NCBI RefSeq assembly: GCF_041146395.1 | Contig: NC_090989.1 | Coordinates: 47,890,501 to 47,954,500, forward strand | Source of the DNA: Eulemur rufifrons | Lineage: Eukaryota > Chordata > Mammalia > Primates > Lemuridae | DNA length: 64,000 bases | Direction: 5' to 3' | Part shown: positions 10,986 to 22,760 of the stretch, piece after piece | Numbering within the stretch: the first letter of the stretch is position 1 | How the letters are laid out: each line of letters opens with the position of its first letter | Position numbers and translations under genes: made by a program | The notes under the pieces: model-generated | Databases searched by the model: none | Seen by the model: only the letters and a program-made list of their open reading frames with translations | Told to the model about the DNA's origin: nothing

Positions 10986-11300
10986 TTTACCTGAGTGCAC
11001 ATTTGGGATTAACACCAATTGGGTATTGGACAGAGGTGGGGGCTGGAGGGAAGGGATGGGTGTATACCTACAAGATGAGTGCGATGTGCACTGCCTGGGG
11101 AATGGACACGCTTGAAGTTCTGACTAGGGGGGGATGGGGTGGGGGGAGGGGATGGGTGCACACCTACATGATGAGAGTGATGTGCACTGTCTAGGGAATG
11201 GACACAATTGAAGCTCAGACTCGGGGGGATGGGGAGGCATGGGCAATATATATAACCTGAACTTTTGTACCCCCTAATGAGCTGAAGTAAAAAATAAAAT
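10986..11300 (+). other. L1 3' UTR with A-rich tail and poly(A) signal
   Basis: After the ORF2 stop (TGA, 10983-10985) comes a G-rich 3' UTR, then the conserved end 'acttttgtaccccctaatga' and a short A-rich tail with AATAAA at 11293-11298. The same 3' terminal wording ends the L1 copies at 28.1, 40.0, 40.4 and 61.7 kb, which shows that they share one lineage. The tail is short and interrupted by T, typical of an older inserted copy rather than a de novo one. Confidence 0.85.
11036..11232 (+). repeat. Duplicated ~96-bp unit in L1 3' UTR, G-quadruplex-prone
   Basis: Two head-to-tail units about 96 bp apart share 'gggatgggtg', 'acctaca', 'gatgtgcactg', 'gaatggacac' and 'gaag' followed by a G-run. 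Between them (about 11125-11156) lie five G-runs of 3 to 7 bases with short spacers, a strong G-quadruplex pattern on the L1 sense strand. G-quadruplexes in L1 3' UTRs are described in other mammals. The duplicated form also occurs in the L1 at 61.7 kb, whereas the older copies at 28.0 and 40.5 kb have a single unit. Confidence 0.8.
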
Positions 11301-11314
11301 AAAAAGGGGAATTG
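11301..11314 (+). repeat. L1 target-site duplication, right copy
   Basis: AAAAAGGGGAATTG follows the L1 tail and matches the left copy at 4880-4893 in 13 of 14 positions. The first As may in part belong to the tail. Confidence 0.75.
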
Positions 11315-12055
11315 TCTGGGGGTAAAAGAAGAGAAAGTCTAATTGGTGAGAAAATAGTTAGGAGGTCACTAAACCTGTCTAAATGAGGTGGTGGCACCTA
11401 TGTGAATAAAATACAACACCTGTGCCAGTGAATTTTTGCACCCATTTTCCATGGTATTTCTCTCAAGGACTATCATTCTAGTGTCAAGTTCCCCTGTCTT
11501 GTGGAGCTTTGTGCATATATAAGATGCAAGAAAGATATGCATAACATAAAAAATATATTTGCAAGCAATTTGACTAGCCTACCACACATTACTTTGATAG
11601 CTGGCAAATGAAGGTGGAAAAATCCCTTTCCTTCATGCCGACTGACATAGTTCTGCTCTTTGGAGCCTGCATGCTGTTCTTGGTTGAACAGGAGGAGAGT
11701 CTCCTAAGGTCTAGCCTCCTTGGTGTGGTCGTCCTCCTCCCCAGTACTCTACCATGATCCCTGGGTTGGTTCTACTTTTGAAATTCATGATCCATGTCGT
11801 GAGATGCTACCTGCCTCAGGTGTGGGCAACTTGTACTTCGAGGATTTCAAAAACTTGCCAGCTTCTCCAGGAACAGTAGAACTAATTTCTTTTAGTTTAC
11901 TTTAGCTCTCTCTACCTTTCTTCTTGCAGACTGTCTCCTGCTCTTTCTCTTATCACCTCCTGTTTTCCATGGAGTGCTTCCCTCTCCAACCAATCCACAG
12001 ACTCCTTTCCTTGGGCCACTTCTAACAGAGAACTGCCTTCAGCTTCATTTTTATG
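11315..12055. other. Unassigned non-coding DNA
   Basis: Flank of the L1 insertion. I see no gene, no clear repeat and no RNA gene. Reading frames are short and unsupported. Confidence 0.5.
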
Positions 12056-12059
12056 GCTT

Positions 12060-12400
12060 CAACATCCTAGGCAGGGGACACTGTGGAGCTGATGGGATGA
12101 CAGGGAGTGAGAGGAAGAAAGGGAGAATAAAGGTGGTTAGGATATTTGCAGCCTGGGTGCCTGGGAGAATGTGATTCATTAACAGATAAGGGAAAGTAAG
12201 GAGGATTTGGTTTGGAGGGTCGGGTTTATTTTTGGATATGTTAAATTTGAGGCTCTAAATGTCTCATCTAACTGGAGCTATTAATGTATAGCAAGACATT
12301 TAGAAATGGCATAGCAAAGATCATGAGTCTGTGGTAAAATTTGCTGGTAGACATACAGGGAGGATAATTTTAGAGGTGAAAATGTACGAGGAGGGTCAAT
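12060..12400 (+). repeat. L2-like fragment
   Basis: Phrases such as 'gagctgatgggatgacaggg' followed further on by 'ttggatatgttaaatttgag' and 'gtctcatctaactggagcta' follow a stretch of LINE-2 seen widely in mammals. It is diverged, has no coding frame, and its edges are approximate. Confidence 0.45.
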
Positions 12401-15400
12401 TTGAGAGGATACATGGAGAAAGAAAGGTAGAAGTCATGGACAAATTGCTGTGTTCATTGTATTTGACAGGTTTCCTTTGCTTCTGTTGGTAGGAAGTCTA
12501 TTGATTCACAGAGGATGTGCACTTCCTGCCAGATTTCAGCCACTGTAAGCTACTGTTCTTCTTACTCTTGAACCCACTGCCCTTCTCATTGGCCCAGGAC
12601 ACAGGGATTTGACGAGCCTATTCTGTAGTGGTCTAGCTCACCCGGATTTGCTATATCTACTTGAGACAGTTTAAAGAAATGAGAACTCTGGTAATAAAAT
12701 AACACATGTTTGGAGTGAAGTAGATCTTGTTGGAGTGAGGAGGAAGAGCAATTGGGGCTGCTGGCCTGAGCACGCAATATTTGCTCTCCACACCCTGCCT
12801 CTTTGCCACTAGAATTAAAAGTCCCCAGCCTGAGCTGCATATCTTAATTATTTATGCTGCCTTCACATCATAGCCAAGTTTCTCCAAGTTAACCCAGAGA
12901 GAGAAAACCCAAGCACTCTTTTTCCCTTCTGAGTTTATGAGAATGAGCAGTAATGAAAGCAGCATAGTCTTTGTGAATGAAAAAAGGGATCTGCACCCAT
13001 CTTGATGTGCTCTGGGAACACTTCAATGTCTCCAAATAGCTTTTGCTCTGATATATTTCTTCATAGTGTTGGCTATCTCAGCTGTACTCAAAGCTTTTAA
13101 TTTGCTTAAATTTATGCTGGGAGCTTCTGAAAACAGGAGCTTTGTAGGGGTTCCCCCCCTCCTTGCATTGTAATTCTCATGTGAATTTCTCCCCTGCAAA
13201 ATTTTGTGGCTCTCCATCTGGCCATATTCATAAGCCATCCTTCTCATAGAACTTTGATAAAATGCATCAGCTTCCTTGGAATTAGATTAGCATCTTGATC
13301 TGAGAGCTTTCTGGGCTTTTCCTGCTGACGGGAGATGAAAGCCTCATAAATAGAAATGCGGCTTTGTTTGCCTCTATGTTGTGATGTACCCTGTGAAAGG
13401 GGAAGACAATTAGATCTAAACGTCTTTTCATTCAGTGTTACAGACATTTTCTTCTTTCATGGCTTGACACTAACCCCTCTCTTCCAGTGTTGTCTACTGT
13501 GCAGATTGTATAATAGCAATGGAAAATTAAATAGCAACCTTCAAACTAGCATTTGCTTCTAACTACTCCAGAAATCTCAGTGGAGAATGCAAGTTCTTTG
13601 TGCTTTGGTGTCAATTACCATCATCCTAAATAAATAATAAATTAATTTTTTTCTCCTCGGAATTTTATGTCCAAAAAACAATAAAAATTGCCAGTCTGTT
13701 TTTAATAAAATACTAAAATAATGTCTTCATACATTAGACTGGAAGTAGATATTTAGACCTATGTTTTATTTAACATAGGTTAATAATCTGTAGATGACAT
13801 TTAAGCACACAAGTGATTTCTGGGATGTAAGATTCAGACATAGAATCCATCTGACTTGAGGTGTAACTGAATAAAGTTTTGAGAGGGGACCTGACTATAT
13901 TCATATGATGATGTTTAAGATAGTTCCACTTTTTGTGTTAAAATAATTTTGAGGCAGGTAAGCTTCTTGTTATTGTTAATATAATGGTGATAATATTATT
14001 GGTCATAATAATTTATATTGTTTAAGAATAAGATAGTTAGGATCTGGAAGAAGGGTGTGGCTATAAGATTTCAAGAAACAGCAGAGGTCAGTGTCTAGGA
14101 GGCCAAAATTAAAGAGGTTTAAGGGGAGAAATAAGTATGTGGTATCACAAACAGAAGGCTGAAGCTATGATTGAAGGATGAGGATGAAGACAGCTTAGTG
14201 ATAATCAGACTGATTCAAGCAAAGAGCTGATGGAAAACACCTGGAAATGGCACTAGAAATAATTTTGTGTCATTGAAGCATACACAAGTTGCTTAACTTA
14301 GGATGATATGAAATTCTAAAACTTTTTGGAAAATAGAGTTTTAAATGTGATATTTGACTCCTTCACATTCTCAAGTTTGATGTCTCTTCCAATCTCTGCT
14401 CTATTTTTCAAACTCCCATTTATCTTTCTTTGAAAAAATTTAAAAGCAAATTTTAACAGAAATAGTTTGTAAGTATGGAGAAATGAGTTGACATTGTATG
14501 TGAGGACTTCCTAAAGTTGAACTCTATTTCAGGGAAAAACAATTCCCAAAGAAGGTGATTAAAATTTTAGGCCATCTTTGATCAACAATTTGTACCCGAG
14601 TTTATGCTCCATAGTGATAGAAAATCAGGAGTAAGTTTTCTTAAAATACTAGCTATGATTTCAGAAAACTGTCAATCTCATCATGTTTTTATTATGGGAA
14701 GGAATTCTAATTGAAATAGAAAATTAAAAAAACAGACAGGAGTCATGTGGAACGTTATCCATTTGTTGCCAAGAAGTTGTCTTCCATTTTAAAAGCCAAA
14801 AGCGTCCAAGATATATAGAGAAATTTAATCCTTTATAGACAGTGATGCATTTGATTGAGTGACATTGATTGGAAAGATGGAATAAGATTTTTGTTTTTAA
14901 GGAATTATTTAAATGTACTGGTTGTGAATTGAATTATTCCAAGTGGCTTTTCAGATTATAGGAATTTTTATTTACTTTTGGTTAGCTTTAGGTTTCCACT
15001 CATAAGCACGTTTCAAATTGACCTTTTAAATGCCAACTTTTTACAGGGTTGTGAGTGCATGTGTGGGGGAGGGTTGTATAAACTGGAGAAATCAGAAATG
15101 AATTTATGTTTTGTAAGATATTCGAAACATATATGAAGTTAAGAGTACATAATTTGGTTCTGGTAAGTTATTTTTTTTTGAAATCACATCATGAAACTGA
15201 GCATTAGAATCAAGTAAATCTAAGAATCTTATTACATTTAGTATGCCAACTTATGATGTGAAAATTGTAAGTTAAGGAACAGAGGAACAAATGGATAACT
15301 TTTCCATGTGAGATGGTGGTGTTCATAGTATAATAAAGCCAAGGAGGAAGAGATCTCTGGGCAGGAGGGTTGGGTTTTACCTCTGAGGAGGCTACATCAT

Positions 15401-17157
15401 CTATTAGAAAATTGAGGCTGAAAAGAACAACACACTGAACAACTCACCATTTTCCTCAGAAACAGAGGAACTGACAAGGTGTGATCTGACCTAGCTCATA
15501 CATATGTTTGTTTGCTAATTTGTGATTGTTGTGTTTTTATTTTATTGAGGTATAAGATACCTCCAGAAGAATATACCTATCATAACTGCACAGCTATGGT
15601 GCAGGCTGGAGGTTGCTGTAAGAAGGGAGAAGGGGTCCGAGGAGACGTGAGAGCAGGTCTTAGTCTGGCGAGGGAAGTATGGACTTCCATGAGACAGAAC
15701 CCATGACTTTCAAATGCACAGTAGACAAACAGGAAATAGAACTTTAATTTTTCAGCTTGGTCTATATATTTTGTTTGGAAGCTTAAATTCTCTGTTATCA
15801 ACTGCTTGTGGCCATCCCTGCTGCTGTGGTCCTTCCTGCTGTCACTCTCTGTGGTTGTCCTTCCTTCTCAAACAGATTAAAGATGGACAGTCTCCTCATC
15901 TGTCTTACAATTCTTTCTTTAGAGTCTAATGAAGGGTTTCATTCTTTCTTTCTTACAAAGTCCTTTGTGTTAAAACTCTTTTATTTAGCTCTGTCTTTCA
16001 GTTTCTCATAGTCTGTCTTGGGTGTGTAGTTTGACGTAAGATAAGTTGAGCAATACTTACAACTCAGCACCCCAAAGCACCTCTTGTAGTGTGCAGTTGC
16101 AAATAACCCCAAATGATATGGGACACCTTGATGGTCTCTTACCTTAGGATGAGTTCCTGGTTCATCAAGCTAGAACTTCTGGGAATGAATATGGAATAGA
16201 TTAGCTCTCCGTATTGTCCTAGGGTAGACATTCCACTATACTAGCAGGAAAATAAAATGATAGGTTTACTGTGCTGATTTTTCTCTTCCAAATCAAATTC
16301 TTCTGTTCTCCCTCTTCCCCAATTAATAGGTCTGTGAATGAATGTGCATGTTTGTGTGGGTGACTCACACATCCTGATTTAGAACTTTATAGAAATAAAT
16401 TTCAGTGAGATTGTTTTTAATACACAAGACTACATCAAAGAAAAAGAAACACTTTTTAACTGTTGACTGGCTTTCACCACTTATTACGTGAGAAAGGAAA
16501 TGTCAGTAACTTAAAAGAAATTCTAAGATCAATGTGTTTGAACTTTTCTGATTTTAAAATTCTTTACAAAAACTTGTCAAAAAGATTATGCAATGGAAAC
16601 AAGTAGGCTGAAACTTCTCAGGGTACTGGAGAAATTTCTTTGTTTTTCTTGAGTAAAAAAGATAGAGAAGTGGAATATTGTTCTGGGGAGACCCTAGGCC
16701 AGTTCTCGGTGTACATGTTAGTTATGTGCGGTTATTGCCTTTTAGAAAGGACTCCTCTGACTTACACAGAAACAAAGACTGGGCTACCACCACGTATTCA
16801 CAAAAGCCATGGTGAAATAATTGGGAAGGCAAAGGTGGTGAATGAACCAAGTGTTTGGGTCATTCAGACCTAAATAGATTTTTTGTTGAGGTGACCTGAA
16901 GTTGCCCTGATTCTTCCTTTGTTCCAGGTGTATAGATCCAGTCTTAGAAATGTAGTGGAAGGTTAATGTGTCAGGCTGCGACTTTATTCTGTCTCTGGAA
17001 TAACCAAGGATGCTTTAGAAAATCAATTTGCCCTCCCAGGAGGACTCCGCTGAAGTATAGGATCATTGTCTATCGGGGAAATTTCCTCTGAAGATGGACA
17101 TGGCTTCATTTCTGTTTCATTAGCTCTGCTTCAGAGGAGATGAATAAACTTAGCTAT
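12401..17157. other. Unassigned non-coding DNA
   Basis: Nearly 4.8 kb with no gene, RNA gene or repeat that I can name with confidence. Longest open frames are 60-90 codons, lack domains and lie in both strands, as expected by chance. This is the largest block of apparently unique DNA in the first half and would be the natural place to look for conserved non-coding elements by alignment. Confidence 0.5.
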
Positions 17158-17171
17158 TTGCTGCTTTTCTG
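17158..17171 (+). repeat. Target duplication of RPL7A retrocopy, left
   Basis: TTGCTGCTTTTCTG lies next to the T-run that is the complement of the retrocopy's A-tail. TTGATGCTTTTTTT at 18044-18057 follows the other end and agrees in 11 of 14 positions, a plausible decayed target duplication. Confidence 0.5.
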
Positions 17172-18043
17172 TTTTTTTATTTGAAGGATAACTTTTATTA
17201 TTTTTATGTACAGAAAACAACAGTGTACATTTAGCCCAGTTTAGTGCCAAGTTCTTTAGCCTTTACCTTTTCCAGCTTGGCAATGTGAGCCACAGATTTT
17301 GGACCTAGGATGTTGCCTCCCCAGTGATGACGGATCTCATCCTATCTGTTGTTGTAATTGGTGCTGATAGCTTCCACCAGCTTAGTCGGAGCTCCTTTGT
17401 CTTCTGAGTTAACCTGTGTGAAGGTGACAGTGGTGCAGTGGACTAGACATCCCAGCCTGGCCTTCCGCTTGATGATGCAGTAAGGGACCCCCATCTTCCG
17501 AAACAGCACAGGTAGGAAGACGACCAGCCCAGTGGGATCCACATCATGTGCAGTCACCACCAGCTGAGCCTTCTTGTTCTCCACCAAGATGGTGACAGTG
17601 TTAACCCTTGCACGAAGGACAGGTGGTCTCTTAGTGGGGACATCCCCTTCACCAGCAGCTTTCTTCTCAGCCTGGGCCAACAGTCACTGCTTCTTCTCTT
17701 GCTTTGTCTCTGGTCTGTACTTGCGGGACAGCTTGAGCGGCTGAGTAGGTGTTTAGCAGTCCTAGGCCTGGGTGAACTGGTTAATCACAGGAGGCACTTT
17801 CAGCCCCTTAGAGAGGATAGCTCTTCGCAGCTGCAACTGGATGTAGCGGGGCCATATGATAAAGCCAGTGAGGTCTCTTTTGGGCTGGATGTCCTGTCCT
17901 GTGCCAAAGTTCTTCGGCCTTTTCTCAACCAGGGGATTCACCACCTTCTTGGCCTCCTGCTTCTTCACGATGGCAGGGGCCGGAGCCACCTTCTTGCCCT
18001 TGGCTTTCCTTCCTTTCAGCATCTCAGGCGGCTGGAGCAGAGC
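17172..18043 (-). pseudogene. RPL7A: RPL7A processed pseudogene
   Basis: An intronless antisense copy of the mRNA for ribosomal protein eL8 (RPL7A), a large-subunit protein. The frame runs from the start codon at 18020-18022 to the stop at 17231-17233, 792 bases, about 9 fewer than the usual 801; three codons are missing near 17430. The N-terminus reads [20 protein letters not shown] and a central part [20 protein letters not shown]. Several stops break the frame: TAG and TAA around 17750-17765, TGA near 17683, and TAG at 17342-17344. A short 5' UTR (CGCC-rich, to about 18043), a 3' UTR and an A-tail (T-run from 17172) are present. It is a dead retrocopy made by L1 machinery. The long plus-strand frame opposite it is only its shadow. 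Confidence 0.95.
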
Positions 18044-18057
18044 TTGATGCTTTTTTT
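18044..18057 (+). repeat. Target duplication of RPL7A retrocopy, right
   Basis: TTGATGCTTTTTTT, partner of 17158-17171 (11 of 14 positions equal). Confidence 0.45.
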
Positions 18058-18311
18058 ACTAAAGGTTTTTCCCATTTCTTTTCAGTGTGGAAGAATATGG
18101 GGGCTTGAATGTGATTGCTGAGGTTTGTCATTTTCAGTAGCTCAGGGATCTCCCTGAAATAAACCAAAGACATCTACTTTCCACATTCGTGTCTATAAAA
18201 CCACTACTGAGAGGGAAATGTGTGGACCTTCAAACCCCAGATACTGCTGTGTTTAAAAAGAATTGTTGCTATGACTGTTGGAATAGTTTCCTCCTGGTCA
18301 CTGTTTATGGG

Positions 18312-18339
<28 letters not shown>
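18312..18339. repeat. (GT)14 microsatellite
   Basis: A pure GT dinucleotide run of 28 bases. Likely length-polymorphic. No other function is suggested. Confidence 0.95.
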
Positions 18340-18345
<6 letters not shown>

Positions 18346-18794
18346 AGGCATATTATATCCACTCAAGAAACTCTGAATTAAAAAAATTAGCACTTAAAAT
18401 TTTGTCTTCTTGATTAGATTAAGATGTAGAATGGTTAGTTTGAAAATAAGATGCAAGTTATGTATACATGGTTAATATGAAATGAAAAATCTAGCCAAAT
18501 ATCCTGTTACACACACAAATACACACACATACACAGTTCCCCCAAAGTAGAGCATATATATTTCCCTTTTTGTGAAATGTTTTTCCCTTATAGCAACTTT
18601 AAGAAAAAAGTGCTCTTTTTCTTTACTTCATCATTCTAAATCTGCCTTGTAAATACTGACTTTTTAAAAATATGGCAGTCTTATTCAAAACAAAATGAAA
18701 TAAGATGAAATAAAATAACATAAAATTGAAAAACCCCAAACTTTTCTTTTCTTTTTAGTAAACAGTGTCTGTGGTGAAGGTTGCCGTGGAGTGA

Positions 18795-18905
18795 GTCTCA
18801 GGAGACCAGTTCTGTGGGATGGAGGTGATGCCACTTAACCTCCTTGGCCTCTGTTTCCTCACCTGCAAAATTAGGGCAATAGTGGAATAATCTCTATGAT
18901 CTCCC
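18795..18905 (+). repeat. MIR fragment
   Basis: The 'cttaacctccttggcctctg' and 'tttcctcacctgcaaaatta' segments match the core-side of the MIR SINE, an ancient tRNA-derived element. Confidence 0.6.
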
Positions 18906-18929
18906 CTGGTTCCTTCCCTCCAGCCTTAA

Positions 18930-20300
18930 ACACTATAGTTTGCTTTTCTCTGCTGTGCACACACCACTGTCTAACATTCCCTTGGGGAACGACGCTTTTA
19001 GCATCGTTCTCAAATACCGTTCAAGAGAGAGAAAACTCCAAGGCAGCAGACCCAGCATTTTAAAATTTTAAGGCTCAGCTGAGAAGAAAAGAGTTCATCC
19101 AGAGAAGGGCATAAATTCCACTTGACTAAATCTTAGCACTTTCCACACACCTCCATTAGGGAAGACGTTGACATTAAAAAGATTTTTCCATCTTTAGTGG
19201 CTGTGGCTGAGTCTTGATGGTACAACATTTTGACATGCCTTCGTAGTTCCCTAAATGTCTCCGTCTATGTCCATGGATAGCTCTCTAAATACAGCAGCTG
19301 TGCCATCTGTTTCAAATATTATTTCAGCCCTCGCTGTTTTGGGATAAATTTCATAAAGTGTATTGCATACACACACATTTAATTGAACAAACGAGAAGCC
19401 TTTCCAGTTTAAAAAAGCTTCCTAAATGACAAGAAGTGTCCAATTTCCATTCAAATGGTTACTTCGGGGCTTTAAAATGTGTGAATTCATCTAACAGAGG
19501 CTGGTGGTGTGTTTTGAGGCAGATGGCTTGATTCTGTGAAGAAAAAAAATTAAGTGGATTTTACTATCAATCTTATTTTTTTTTGGCAAAAGACTGACAT
19601 AATAAAGATGTGTGTATTACTGAGAATGCTTTTTAATAATGATTCTACCTTATGTTTTCCCCCAAGAATATGGTTAACTGACTAGGAAAATCTATTTAGA
19701 GATTTTATGTTTATCCATAATGATCGGCTTAGTGAAAAAAAAAAAAAAAAAAGAAGCCGGCTAACAGAATTGCTGAAATACAAAAGGAAAATAATGCTCT
19801 ACAACTTTCTAAAGGAGTCCACAAAGAAAAGAATGCTAAAGTTTATCTGTGTTTCTCCTGATAAACACTTGGGAAGTCAATAAATTGAAGATTTTTGAGG
19901 AAAGGAGAAGGGATTTCATGTCTTATAAGAAGGTCTTTAGAAGAATATCTTTAGTGGGTGTTATAGATGTTGTATATGAGGCACTTTCTATATTTAAGAT
20001 CAACAGTTTTAAAGGTGAGTCATTGGAATTATTCTCAGCCATTATTGCTGTATACTCTCAAATTCAGATTCATATTGGCACCTATCAAAATTATGTCAAA
20101 AGTGCCATGCTCTAAAGATCCTTTCGTCTCCCACTTGTAGTTTGCAGAAATGACTGAGTTCCTGGGTAGTTCCTGATTAGTTAAAACCAAATACGTGTCT
20201 CATCCCTCTTGAAAATGATTGTTTAGGAAACTTGGCCTAAGCAAATCAGCCCATAGCTTTCTCTGGCACCAACTACAGATGTCAACGTGACAAGAATTGC
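18930..20300. other. Unassigned non-coding DNA
   Basis: No gene or nameable repeat is seen. An A-run of about 18 bases (19735-19752) could be the tail of an old retroposon, but I find no matching body or duplications next to it. Confidence 0.5.
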
Positions 20301-20309
20301 AATGGTTCA

Positions 20310-20642
20310 ACTTATTTAGACACTATGATGGTGCTCTCAGCTGTGTATGTTAATGATGAATACCCATATACCCATTCTATTTTTCACTTCCAGTGCAGTG
20401 TTCAATACATTACATAAGATATTTAATATTTTATTATAAAATAGGCTTTGTATTACATGATTTTGCCCACATGTAGGCTAATGTAGTTGTTCTGAGCACG
20501 TTTAAGGTAGGCTATGCTGAGCCATGATGTTCAATAGGTTAGGTACATTAAATACATCTTTGATTTATGCATTTAACTTATGCATCAACTTATGAAGGGT
20601 TTATTGGGGTATAATGCAATTGTAAGTCAAAGAGCATCTGTA
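20310..20642 (-). mobile_element. Tigger-type (Tc1/mariner) non-autonomous element
   Basis: The segment carries phrases typical of a MER/Tigger element: 'ttattataaaataggctttg', 'ttctgagcacgtttaaggta', 'gatgttcaataggttaggt', and an end 'gtaagtcaaagagcatctg'. The right end matches the known terminal repeat (CAGATGCTC...) read on the minus strand. The left end is too diverged to place exactly. There is no transposase frame. The exact family name is not secure. Confidence 0.65.
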
Positions 20643-21280
20643 TTGGTTTCAAAATGAGCATATGACCTAAAGTGTCCTAATCAGTATAAAATAAAGAGCA
20701 TTTCTTTGATAGCTGGGGAAAAAGCATTTTATGTCTTCCAGTGGACATAAACAGGGAAGACATTTAGCCTTTACTATTGCTGACAACCTCCTGAAAACAT
20801 AAGAACCAATTTTAGAATAAAGTAAACATTGTGGATAGCAGGATGAAAAGTAGAAAGAATCTGTCTTTGATGACATGATTGAGCCTTTAGGTCCACCTCC
20901 CTGTAGTTCATTATGCCTCTGACTTTACCTTATGCAGTCAATACTTATTGTTAGAAAAATTCTTACTGTTCATGCCAGTTTGAGTCAGGATTTTTGATAC
21001 TTGCATCTAAAAGCATCCCAACAGGTACACTTGAGAATGTGGCTTAAAGTGAGCTGGCACCAGGCTCAGACATATATGTCATGAGACCTCTCAATCAAGG
21101 GTGTTGGGTCCTATCTCCCTTTTATGACACATGTTCTTATTTTTGATATGTATGACATTGGCTGGAGGAAAATAATGCTACACATATTTATTTAATTAAG
21201 GTGGGTATTAGAGTTACTATGCAGTGAAGCCTATAGCTTCCATGTGTTTTGTGATTGACTAGAGGTGTCTATTTTCTCTC
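20643..21280. other. Unassigned non-coding DNA
   Basis: No gene, RNA gene or clear repeat recognised. Confidence 0.5.
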
Positions 21281-21284
21281 TAAG

Positions 21285-21345
21285 CCAGTGGTTCTCAAAG
21301 TTTAGTTCCCAAACAGTCCTGACTTCTGATTTTCTTTTCAACATG
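21285..21345 (+). repeat. MER5/Charlie-like terminal scrap
   Basis: CCAGTGGTTCTCAAAGTTTAG at about 21286 is the typical end of hAT-Charlie elements such as MER5A. Only the first tens of bases are recognisable and no second end is found. Confidence 0.35.
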
Positions 21346-21439
21346 TAAAGAACTCAGAAATTGTCACTCCTGTCCTCACATCAAGAAAAAAACAATTTGT
21401 TCAGTTTGTTCAACTGAAAATCAACAACTCTTCTTAGAT

Positions 21440-22760
21440 TCCTCAGAGAATTGAGGTGACCGGGGACACTGCTACTTAGGAAACTGGAGAGATAGGCAAC
21501 TACAGAGAATCATAGCTTACCAGAAACATAAGCCACTGGAGCCAGTAATGGGTGGGAATATTTAACTGTTCCTTAATGGTAATTCACAAATTGCTGGAAG
21601 CTGAGTATAAGTTTGAGTTAAAAACTCTTGGAGTCCAGTCTTAGGGGGACCTCTCACACTTTTTTGAAATTTACCTGTAGGGTACTGTCTTAGTTTGTGC
21701 AGGCTTCTAAACAAAAATACCAGACTAGGTAATTCATAAACCATAGAAATTCATTGCTCACAGTTCTGGAGGCTGGAAAGTCTAAGATCAAGTCTCCAGC
21801 AGACTTGGTGTCTGGTATGGGCCCTATTCCACATAGGTGGCACTTTCCTGCTGTTCCACACATGGTGAAAGAGGCAAACAGTCTCCCTCAAGCCTCTTTC
21901 ATAAGGTCTCTGCCCTCATGACCGAATCACCTCCCAAAAGCTCCACTGCTGAATACCATCACTTTGGGGATTAGGTTTCAACATATGAATTTTGAGGGGA
22001 CATGAAGATTCAGATCATAGCAGATCTCTACCAGATTCTTACAGTGAAGATTGTAGCAAAAATCTCCTTGTGCTTTTGATAGGGCAAAAGTAACCATTTT
22101 GAAAGATGCCCAGAGTCTTCTCATAGCAAAATCCTGCCCTGAAGGGAAACTACTTTACCAGAGCCTTCTCTAACATGGAGGAAGAGCAATTAGACAACTG
22201 AGTCCTCTGTAGACTTTCTGCATCACATAAGGAGAGAAAAAACGGCTAAGAAGCACTTCCGAAGGTCCTAGCCCCAGGACTGGGACCCATCAAAAAAAAA
22301 ACCCCAGAGATTTAATCATAAAATTATAGAGTGCTTTTCTCCCCAATACCTTGACACTAAACAATATAATAACAGTGAATTACAACTGCGAGAGATGAAA
22401 GACACAGACTCTATCTTAGAAGGAATTTCTAGAGAACTCAAAGACAACATAGGAGACTAAAAGATGATCACTACAGGTAATTGAAGCCTCTGACACTTAC
22501 AGCTGTGCCAAATATTAAATTCAGCCCACTTGAGAAACAAGGCAAGTAGAAAAAAAAATCAGCCTAACTCCTAGCCAGATCAACATAAAATTTCACACTA
22601 AAGGCCTATTTATCCCAGTTCCTATTATCCAATAAATCATGTCCAGCATTCAACAAAAAATTACAAGACATTACAAAAGGCAAGAAAAAGTGTGAAAAGT
22701 CAAAGCAAGCCCCAGAACCAGACTCTGATATAGCAGAAATTCTGGAATTTTCAACTGTAG
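21440..22760 (+). repeat. Old L1M/HAL1 5' region, split by an LTR
   Basis: The flanks of the MaLR LTR read as one older element. Before it is 'aaattgctggaagctgagta' with 'gagttaaaaactcttgga', after it 'cccagagtcttctcatagc', and farther on 'cctagccagatcaacat' with 'caacaaaaaattacaagaca'. These phrases resemble the 5' UTR and ORF1-proximal part of L1M or HAL1 elements. No frame survives. Edges are approximate. Confidence 0.45.
21686..22022 (-). mobile_element. MaLR (MST-type) solo LTR, antisense
   Basis: An antisense LTR opening on the plus strand with TGTCTTAGTTTGTGCAGG and closing with ATCATAGCA. The central phrase 'cacagttctggaggctggaa' and the 'aatcacctcccaaaagctcc' part are characteristic of this LTR family. 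It interrupts an older L1M/HAL1 segment, so it is younger than that. No clear 5-bp duplication survives. Confidence 0.75.

Larger units (their letters stand above)
4894..11300 (+). mobile_element. Full-length LINE-1 (L1), lemur lineage
   Basis: An L1 retrotransposon about 6.4 kb long with all parts in order: GC-rich 5' UTR (to 6128), ORF1 (6129-7079), a short spacer, ORF2 (7161-10985), a G-rich 3' UTR and an A-rich tail containing AATAAA at 11293-11298. It is flanked by a 14-bp target duplication, so the insertion is complete and not 5'-truncated. Visible damage is small: ORF1 lacks an ATG at the expected start, and ORF2 has two frameshifts and one extra stop. That suggests a fairly young copy that cannot make intact ORF2p. 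Closely similar ORF2 and 3'-UTR sequence recurs at 61.7-63.5 kb. The much older L1M relics elsewhere in the window are clearly more diverged. Confidence 0.93.

Noticed and set aside
17231..18022. A functional RPL7A gene
   Set aside because: No introns, A-tail, flanking duplications and several in-frame stops. It is a processed pseudogene.
17546..18121. 191-codon plus-strand open frame
   Set aside because: It lies antisense to the RPL7A retrocopy and is a shadow of that coding sequence.
19735..19752. A-run considered as a retroposon tail
   Set aside because: No matching body and no flanking duplication were found.
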